This document shows positions 57,216 to 64,000 of a stretch of DNA of 64,000 nucleotides, in pieces (position 1 is the stretch's first letter; every line of letters begins with the position of its first letter). This DNA is from Populus alba (taxonomy: Eukaryota > Streptophyta > Magnoliopsida > Malpighiales > Salicaceae): positions 16,558,519 through 16,622,518 of the forward strand of contig NC_133287.1 in assembly GCF_005239225.2 (NCBI RefSeq), read 5' to 3'. The notes under the pieces were generated by a model. That model had not been told where the DNA came from, ran no database searches, and was given only the letters and a program-made list of their open reading frames with translations. A program made the translations under genes and the position numbers.

Positions 57216-57764
57216 ACGCATCTAAGCCTCGAAGTGGAGGGAAAATGTTATGCACGTGACTATGATGAAGAGTTTGGTGTGAAAATAGACGACTGTTAAA
57301 TGAAGGGATGATATTGAATCAATCGTGATAAATAAGTGGTTTTGCTGAAGTCTCCGATAAACGAGGGACGAAACTGAAATATATTTGATAGCTGTAGAGT
57401 CTGATCATAGATTACCCTTTTTCTCGCTGTTTCTGTTTCAGGTTTTTTTTTTATAGCTGCGAGGCGTCTTTGGATCCTATTTTCAACTTCCACCCTCTCC
57501 TTTTTCCCGTCAAGCAGTCCGTCTGGCTTGAACAACTTTCCTTTTGTTAATTCCCCTTTACAGAGACAAAAGCAAAACCAGTTTTTTCTTACGATAACAA
57601 CAAGAAAACTGAAAAATGTCAACCTTTTTATGTGAGAAAAAAGAAAAAGCAAAATAATTTATATCTAGAGGTGTTTGGGCCCACAGGAGTCTTGTATATT
57701 TTTTAATTTAAAAAAAAAATTAATTTTAATCCTCCTTGTATAAATATATATATATTATTTTTAA
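57216..57764. other. Intergenic DNA, no gene seen
   Basis: A short minus-strand open frame (57296-57652) shows lysine-rich low-complexity content only. Nothing else is recognised. Confidence 0.4.
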
Positions 57765-58270
57765 ATATTTTCAAGCCAAAAAAACAGCATTTATCACTTG
57801 TTTGTATTATAGAGTGTTTAGATCCTATTTGTTTTTATGTTTCTAAAGTAATTTTAAAAAAATTTTAAAAAAACATTATTTTTTAATTTAAAATAATATA
57901 TTTTTTATATTTTTAGATTATTTTGATAATCTGATATCAAAAATTATTTTAAAAAAAATAAAAAAATATTATTTTAATATATTTATAAACAAAAAATAAA
58001 ATAAATATTATTTTTAAATATTTTCAAGTAAAAAAACAACATCTATCACTTGTTGTTTTGTAGAGTGTTTTTTTTTTTTAAGACCTTTTTTGTTTTTATG
58101 TTTCTAAAGTGATTTTGAAAAAAAAAATTAAAATTTTTTTTATTTAAAATAATATATTTTTGATGTTTTTAGATTATTTTCATAATCTTTTATTAAAAAT
58201 TATTTTTAAAAAATAAAAAATATTATTTTAATATATTTATAAACAAAACATATTTTTAAAAACAATTTTA
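57765..58270 (+). repeat. Tandem duplication of the AT-rich dispersed element, period 253 bp
   Basis: The block beginning ttttcaagccaaaaaaacag (about 57769) recurs as ttttcaagtaaaaaaacaac at about 58021. Both then show atctatcacttg-like sequence, tagagtgttt, gtttttatgtttctaaagt, and the AT-rich core ending attttaatatatttataaac. Confidence 0.75.
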
Positions 58271-58674
58271 CCCACAGATCCAAAAAATTTTATTTTAAAT
58301 GTTCATCGATCGACGATGCATGCCAGGTTATAAATGAAAATCGTTGTGTATTGAAATGAAAGGCATTCACTAACCGACAACTGCCCACCCAGACACAGCC
58401 AAGAAAAAATCGATGGTAACAAGCTGCAATACATCACCTTTTTATATTAATTTAATTTGATAATCATTTCATAAACACTGGCTTTCGAAACTACATCGTT
58501 CTCTTTAAACTAATCATGTTCCTCGTGCTATATTTGCACGAGTGACCAAACTTTTTGACTCGGGGGTCTGCAAACTTTAGGGGAAAAAATTGACAATTAA
58601 CACATAAATTTAAAATAAACAGAGAATTAATACAGCAGCAAAAGTTTTTGATGAAATAATATACTTTTACTTTA
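58271..58674. other. Intergenic DNA, no gene seen
   Basis: Moderately AT-rich. A short minus-strand frame (58491-58724) has no recognisable motif. Confidence 0.4.
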
Positions 58675-58885
58675 AGTGAGGGTGTTTGGCATTTGTGGTG
58701 GAAAAAGTGTTTTTTTTTTTTCAAAAAAAAAAATTTTTTTTTTTTACTTTAAATTAATATATTTTTAATATTTTCAAATCATTTTGATGTACTGATTTCA
58801 AAAATAATTTTTAAAAAATAAAAAAATTATTATTAATATATTTTTTTAAATGAAAAATACTTTAAAAAATAACAATAATCATACT
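58675..58885 (+). repeat. AT-rich dispersed element copy with GC-richer ends
   Basis: The best-delimited copy: starts gtgagggtgtttggcatttgt, has the ttttaatattttcaaatcattttgatgtactgatttc core, and ends with gaaaaatactttaaaaaataac. A matching end (cttttgaaacgcaatgccaaacacgcc) lies at about 63320-63350, so a further truncated copy may sit there. Confidence 0.6.
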
Positions 58886-59400
58886 TACAAAAGCTCGTAA
58901 TTGAGATCTTAGAGTTAGATAAGCATTCTAAAGCCTAGGAAGCCATTGTCCCAGGTCCACATGGTGAGAAAATCACAGTACTAAACATTGAAGAGGATGT
59001 GCATCTCGTAGAGAAAATTAAGAAAAAACAAAAAACTAACTGAAAATTCGTACTTTAAGTCAGCTCACGATCATCCCCTGGATCCCTTTCTCGGTCTAAT
59101 CAGTACCATCTTGAGCAATGAAATATCAACGACATCAATTAAAATTTTATCGTAATTTTTTATAATATTATCAATTTAAATATCATAATTATGAAATACA
59201 ACATCATTTAAATGTTATGGTTTTTAACATCGACTTGCAAAAATATGATATTTTGTCAAAAAAAAAAATTAAAGTGTGTTGTTCTACCAAATTTTAAAAA
59301 TAAATGTGCTAATTTTACGAATTATCCAAAGTTTAGATACTTTTTACCCTTTTTAAGAAAAATAAGATTCTTTGGTTGTGGTATATTTTTTCAAGCAGCT
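58886..59400. other. Intergenic DNA, no gene seen
   Basis: AT-rich with short open frames lacking motifs. Confidence 0.4.
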
Positions 59401-61140
59401 TTCATATATATAAGAACTAGACACTTGACCCGCGCGATGCCGCAGGTCATTTTTTTTGCATAAAAAATATTAAAACAAATAAAAATTTAAAAATTTTGGA
59501 AAATCTACAGTTGTAATTTTTAACCAGCTCAATATCAAAAACAATAAAAACAACAAAGACCATTTAAAAAAAACATAACAAAAAAAAGCATATGGGAAAA
59601 CATTGCAGCAATCAACGATGTTTTAAGGAAAAAAAAAGCTAAATTGTTAGCCGGTTCAGTATGAAAAAAATAAATTTGACAAAAACATATTTGGAAAAAA
59701 AATCGACAAAAAAAACATGTGGGGAAACACTGTAGCAAGGAAAAAATCATGTGGAAAAACACTGTAGTAATCTGCAGTGTTTTAAATAACTACAAAGCTA
59801 AATTCTCAATCAGCTTAATATAAAAAAAAAAAATCGACAAAGATAATTCTGAAAAAAAAATTATTTAATAAAAAACCATGTAGAGAATCACTGCAGCAAT
59901 CTAGTGTTTTAAAGAAAAAAAAAATTTAAAAATTAAATTATCAATCAGCTCAATAGTTAAAAAAAAAATCAACAAAAAATAATTATGAAAAAAAAATATA
60001 AATTAGAAAGAAAATTTTGGGAAAAATTTAAAAAAACAAAAAAAAACGTGTGGAAAACTAAAGCTAAAGCTAAATTCTCAACCAACTCAATATTAAAAAA
60101 ATAAATTCGACAAAGATAATTTTAAAAAAAAAAACATGTGGAGGAAACACAGCAGACAAACAAAAACCATGTAAGGGAAACACTGTAGCAATCCATAGTG
60201 TTTTTTTTTTTAAAAAAAAAAGCTATAAAGCTAAGTTCTCAACCAGCTCAATATAAAAAAAAAAACTGATAAAGACTATTTTTTAAAAAAAAAGTCAATT
60301 TGGGGTAAAAAAAAATGAAAAAAAAAACATGTTAAAAAAAAGAAGAAACAAAAGCGAGAAAAAAAACATGCGGGGAAAGCTACAGTATTTTAAAGAAAAA
60401 AAACCAAAAAAAACTAAAATTTCAACCAGCTCGATTGCAAAAAAAAATAAAATCAACAAAAATAATTCTAAAAAAAAATGTAAAAATTGACAATTTTGGA
60501 AAAAAATAAAAAGAAAATAAAAAAATAAAAAAAAAACATGCGGGGAAAGCTAAAACTATATTATCAGCCAGCTCAATATTAAAAAAATAAATTCGATAAA
60601 AATAATTTTTTAAAAAAATATGTGAGGAAACACTGTAGCAATCCATATTGTTTTTTTTTTAAAAAAAAAAAACTACAAAGCTAAATTCTCAACCAACTTA
60701 ATATATAAAAAATAAAATCTACAAAGACTATTTTGAAAAAAAAAAAAAGAATAAATAAATCATAAAATGGAAAAAAAAAATATATGAGAACATTATAGCA
60801 ATCCACAATGTTTTAAAGAAAAAAGCTACATAGTTAAATTTTCAACCAGCTTAATATTTTAAAAAATTAATAAAGATAATTTTGAAAAAAAAATTAAAAA
60901 AAAAAGAAAAAAGAAGAAGTCAATTTTGGGTAAAAAAAAAGAACGAAAAAAAAACATGTAAAAAAAATGAAGAAGAAACAAAAGTGGGAAAAAAAAAGCT
61001 CCGAGAAAAAAAAAACAATAGCAAAGAAAAAACGGAAAAAAAGGGTGACAGAAAAAGAAAAAAAAAAAAGCAGAAAAAAAAATAGAAAAAAAAAAAAAAA
61101 AAACTGCTATAGAAGTGAAAAAAAAATATATATTATAATA
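59400..61140. repeat. Degenerate A-rich tandem array, period about 125-185 bp
   Basis: A core of the form (t)aa(c/t)cagct(c/t)aatat recurs at about 59522, 59648 (variant), 59807, 59941, 60081, 60238, 60422, 60558, 60689 and 60841. Between cores lie aacactgtagcaatc-type stretches, an agtgttttaaaga stretch, and long A runs. The plus strand is extremely A-rich. Apparent open frames here are lysine-rich artefacts of A runs. Confidence 0.8.
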
Positions 61141-61163
61141 TAATTATTATATCAAGTATAATT

Positions 61164-61204
61164 AAAAGGCGTGGGGAAGCTACAGTGCTTTCCCCATGCC
61201 TTTT
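61164..61204. repeat. Short inverted repeat (hairpin) at the right edge of the array
   Basis: Arms aaaaggcgtggggaa (61164-61178) and ttccccatgcctttt (61190-61204) pair with one G-T type mismatch around an 11-nt loop. Confidence 0.7.
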
Positions 61205-61625
61205 AGAGTTCTTTAATAAAAATGTTCTGCATCAAAATACAAAGAAGATAATTTATACCCGAATATATTTATTTCTTTCTCGAATTAGTATTGTCAGGAA
61301 AATTTTTAATCAAATTTATATTTTAAGTAAACACTTTTACATCAATATAATATATTTTGAAGAAGTTAATAAATTCATCGAAGTATGTACGTTAACAATG
61401 TTTTATATATAATCAAATTTATAACAAAAAAAAAAAGTTAGAGCTTAGAAAAGAAAAAAATGCTAATAACAGAAGATGTATTTTGGAAAAAAGGAAAGTC
61501 TAGCAATTTTTCTCCGTCGTTGGATAAAGATTGAAGTCCAACAAAAAAAAAAATGGAATTCTATCTAGGAGACGACCTAATAATTGTTATAATCATGACC
61601 TATCTAGGTATAAGATAATTGATAT
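61205..61625. other. Intergenic DNA, no gene seen
   Basis: AT-rich. Nothing recognised. Confidence 0.4.
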
Positions 61626-61898
61626 TGCTAAGTTTCTATGAATATCTCACCACCATATGTAATTAATATTAAGTCACACTTACACACACATATATGGAGA
61701 CACACACACAAGTTTTAGAATTCTAGTTTAGGTAAGAATTATTTGTTTAAGTTAAATCTAGGATACATTTGTTTAGGCTAAATCTATAATATAGAGCTAT
61801 TACAAATTACAAGATCATATCAAAGTATACATCATAATTTAAGGCTATATTGACTTTATTGAGATTTGATTGTGTTTCATACTATCTTTCTTTATACA
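61626..61898 (-). repeat. copia 3' LTR (left)
   Basis: About 273 bp, bounded by a polypurine tract on the gene side and aligned block by block with 62639-62891. Contains a short AC-rich stretch (61680-61711) not present in its partner. Confidence 0.65.
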
Positions 61899-62638
61899 CC
61901 CCTCTAAGATTGAGTTTCCATCATCAAGACAAATCTTGTTACCCAGAAGTTTTGTATGTTGTCTAGACATAAGCTTGTTTAGCAAATCAACTAGTTTATC
62001 TTGGATATGAACATGACAAACATGTATGCAACTTTGACCAACTAAGGCTAGTACAAAATAAAGATCAATTTGAATATGTTTCATACGAGAGTGATTAACT
62101 AGATTGAAACTGAGATGTGTAGCCCTAGTATTGTCCCATAGTAGCTAAGGTAAGTATTTTTTTTTTAATTGTATGACTTGAGTTCTAGAACGACTAGTAT
62201 ATTGGTTGTTGAGTTTTTTCCAAACCTATTTAGAGGTTTTTGTTATGGCTATTAGAGGAGTGATTATGAGTGATTTAGAGGCTAGGATTGCACTGAGGAT
62301 GAGTTTGTCCTATCGAAGCCAGTGGATTCTGTTCAGAATGAAAATGGAGATACCATTAAGTGAGGATCACAGGATATCACCATTAAAATAATCAAGTAAA
62401 TCATAACTAATGAAAAGGTTTTTAACTGAGCACGCCATCGAGAAAAGGTGGATGAAGTTAGTTTTTCATTGACTGGGACAATAATATTTAAGGCTATAAG
62501 AGGCTTATCAGAATCTGAAAAGGGTTGTGTGTTAAGGTTTAGATTTTGGCTTTAATATGAAGGAGAGGACATAATTGGAATTAAGATCGTTGGCCCGTGA
62601 GAGACTTGAGACTCTGATACCATATAACATAATCAAAA

Positions 62639-62891
62639 TGTTGGGTTTCAATGAATATTTCATCACCCTATGTTTTTGATATAAAGTCACGTATATATAC
62701 ATAACTTCTAGATTTCTAGTTTAGGTAGGATTCATTTGTTTAAGCTAAATTTAGGATATGTTTTTTTAGGCTAAATCAATGTTATAGAGTTGTTATAAAT
62801 TACAAGATCATAACATAATATACACCATGATTTGAGGCTAGATTGACTTTGTTGAGATTTGTTTGTGTTTCCTACCATCTTTTTTTATACA
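62639..62891 (-). repeat. copia 5' LTR (middle)
   Basis: About 253 bp. Its left edge lies 16 bp from the primer-binding site. Similar to 61626-61898 and, over the visible part, to 63949-64000. Confidence 0.65.
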
Positions 62892-63350
62892 ATGTTGATG
62901 AAGTTTATGAGAAGTTTATAGACACCCGGTATAATGATAAGCATATAAATCTCTGCTATGACAAATAAATCGTAGAGCATTATATAACTACACAAGAATG
63001 GGATTGGGCTTTCTCTAAAGACTGTAGAAGTGGATGTGGTATCTAAAGTTCTCTCCCTTTCTTTTTAAGATTAGTAATGGCAAAGGATGAGACTCGAGTT
63101 TATTCGATCCTGATGCTTATCAAATATTAGACTACATATAGTTACTCCCTCTCAGTCATGATACGAGTAGATTAATAGGAGTTTATTTGTTCAATAGGAT
63201 AATAGATGCCTTTTAAGCTCTAATATTTAGCACTCAAGAATCCAATAGTCCATTATAAGAGTAAATTAGTTTGAGTTGTTTGATACGATATTAAATAAAT
63301 TTTTAATTTTTTTCAAAAGCACTTTTGAAACGCAATGCCAAACACGCCAT
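62892..63350. other. Spacer between the two copia copies
   Basis: Not copia-like. No gene. The right end (about 63310-63350) resembles the GC-richer terminus of the AT-rich dispersed element. Confidence 0.45.
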
Positions 63351-64000
63351 AAGACTCGTACAAAATGAAGATCAATTTGAATATGTTTCATACGAGAGTG
63401 ATTAACTAGATTGAAACTGAGATGTGTAGCCCCAGTATTGTCCCATGGTAGCTAAGGTAAGTTTTTTTTTTTTTTTAATTATATGACTTGAGTTCTAGAA
63501 CGACTAGTATATTGGTTGTTGAGTTTTTTCCAAACCTATTAAGAGGTTTTTGTTATGGCTATTAGAGGAGTGATTATGGGTGATTTAGAGGCTAGGATTG
63601 CACTGAGGATGAGTTTGTCCTATCAAAGCCAGTGGATTCTGTTCAGAATGAAAATGAAGATACCATCAAGTGAGGAATATAGGATATCACCATTAAAATA
63701 ATCAAGTAAATCATAACTAATGAAAAGGTTTTTAACTGAGCACGCCATCGAGGAAAGGTGGATGAAGTTAGTTTTTCATTGACCGGGACAATAATATTTA
63801 GGGCAATGAGAGGCTTATTAGAATCTGAAAAGGGTTGTGTGTTAAGGTTGAGGTTTTGGCTTTGATATGAAAAAGAGGACATAATTGGAATTAGGATTAT
63901 TGGCTCGTGAGAGATTTGAGACTCTGATACCATATAAGATAATTAAAATGCTGGGTTTCAATGAATATTTCATCACCCTATGTTATTGATATAAAGTCAA
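63351..64000 (-). mobile_element. Second internally deleted copia element, minus strand, runs off the window
   Basis: Very similar to 62041-62698, including the same junction between RNase H tail and gag. Primer-binding site 63932-63921 and 5' LTR from 63949 to beyond the window end. Gag (about 63933-63643) reads LTSSTFPRWRAQLKTF, the start of TNT-type copia gag, before a frameshift. The 3' end is truncated at about 63350 by unrelated sequence. Confidence 0.8.

Larger units (their letters stand above)
61626..62891 (-). mobile_element. Internally deleted Ty1/copia element, minus strand
   Basis: On the minus strand: 5' LTR 62891-62639, primer-binding site tggtatcagagt (62622-62611, complementary to initiator tRNA-Met), gag remnant (about 62600-62165), then a direct jump to the RNase H tail (about 62084-61905: KLVDLLNKLMSRQHTKLLGN), polypurine tract agaggggtgt and 3' LTR 61898-61626. 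Protease, integrase and RT are missing. The LTRs share tctagtttaggta, tttgtttaag and acaagatcata blocks but have diverged. Confidence 0.8.

Noticed and set aside
60882..61085. 67-codon lysine-rich open frame
   Set aside because: It is produced by A runs in the tandem array; no other coding property.

Overview
The window is plant nuclear DNA. The evidence is spliced genes with GT-AG introns, a eukaryotic tRNA gene, Ty1/copia and Ty3/gypsy retrotransposons, SINEs with target-site duplications, a hAT-type element, and a very AT-rich intergenic background. The protein families (a polyol transporter and PI 4-kinase alpha 1) and the style of the dispersed repeats suggest a woody eudicot, probably poplar or willow. 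That placement is inference, not something the sequence proves.

Layout. 1-2170 is AT-rich intergenic DNA. 2171-9395 (unit A) and about 24728-38275 (unit B) are two copies of one direct segmental duplication. Each carries the same unknown gene fragment, the same decayed copia element, a second broken gene fragment, a promoter and a complete three-exon polyol/monosaccharide transporter gene (PLT-A 5703-7884, PLT-B 34685-36813; about 22 residue differences over 523). Unit B is longer because it keeps copia sequence that unit A has lost, and because it gained two SINEs, about 2.5 kb of other DNA and a local tandem triplication. The spacer (9396-24727) holds a cytochrome P450 relic, a SINE, a G-box-factor-like bZIP relic, a decayed copia element (13860 to about 17700), a nearly full-length but dead gypsy chromovirus (17854-23215, TSD caatc) and a tRNA-Val(AAC) gene (23871-23943).

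39673-55846 on the minus strand is one complete gene, phosphatidylinositol 4-kinase alpha 1. I could place 26 coding exons that sum to 6072 nt (2023 residues) with every intron phase consistent. A 751-bp non-autonomous hAT element sits in its intron 17. From 55850 to the end I see no gene: there are AT-rich dispersed repeats, a degenerate A-rich tandem array (about 59400-61140), and internally deleted minus-strand copia elements (61626-64000, running off the window).

Functionally, the live content is two plasma-membrane sugar-alcohol/monosaccharide H+ symporters, one PI4P-producing lipid kinase and one tRNA. The two transporters are recent paralogs. PLT-A has lost a tryptophan that is conserved in the substrate site of sugar transporters, so it may have changed or lost activity. 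I found no new multi-gene system. The most informative material is the differential decay of the two duplicated units and the transporter divergence.
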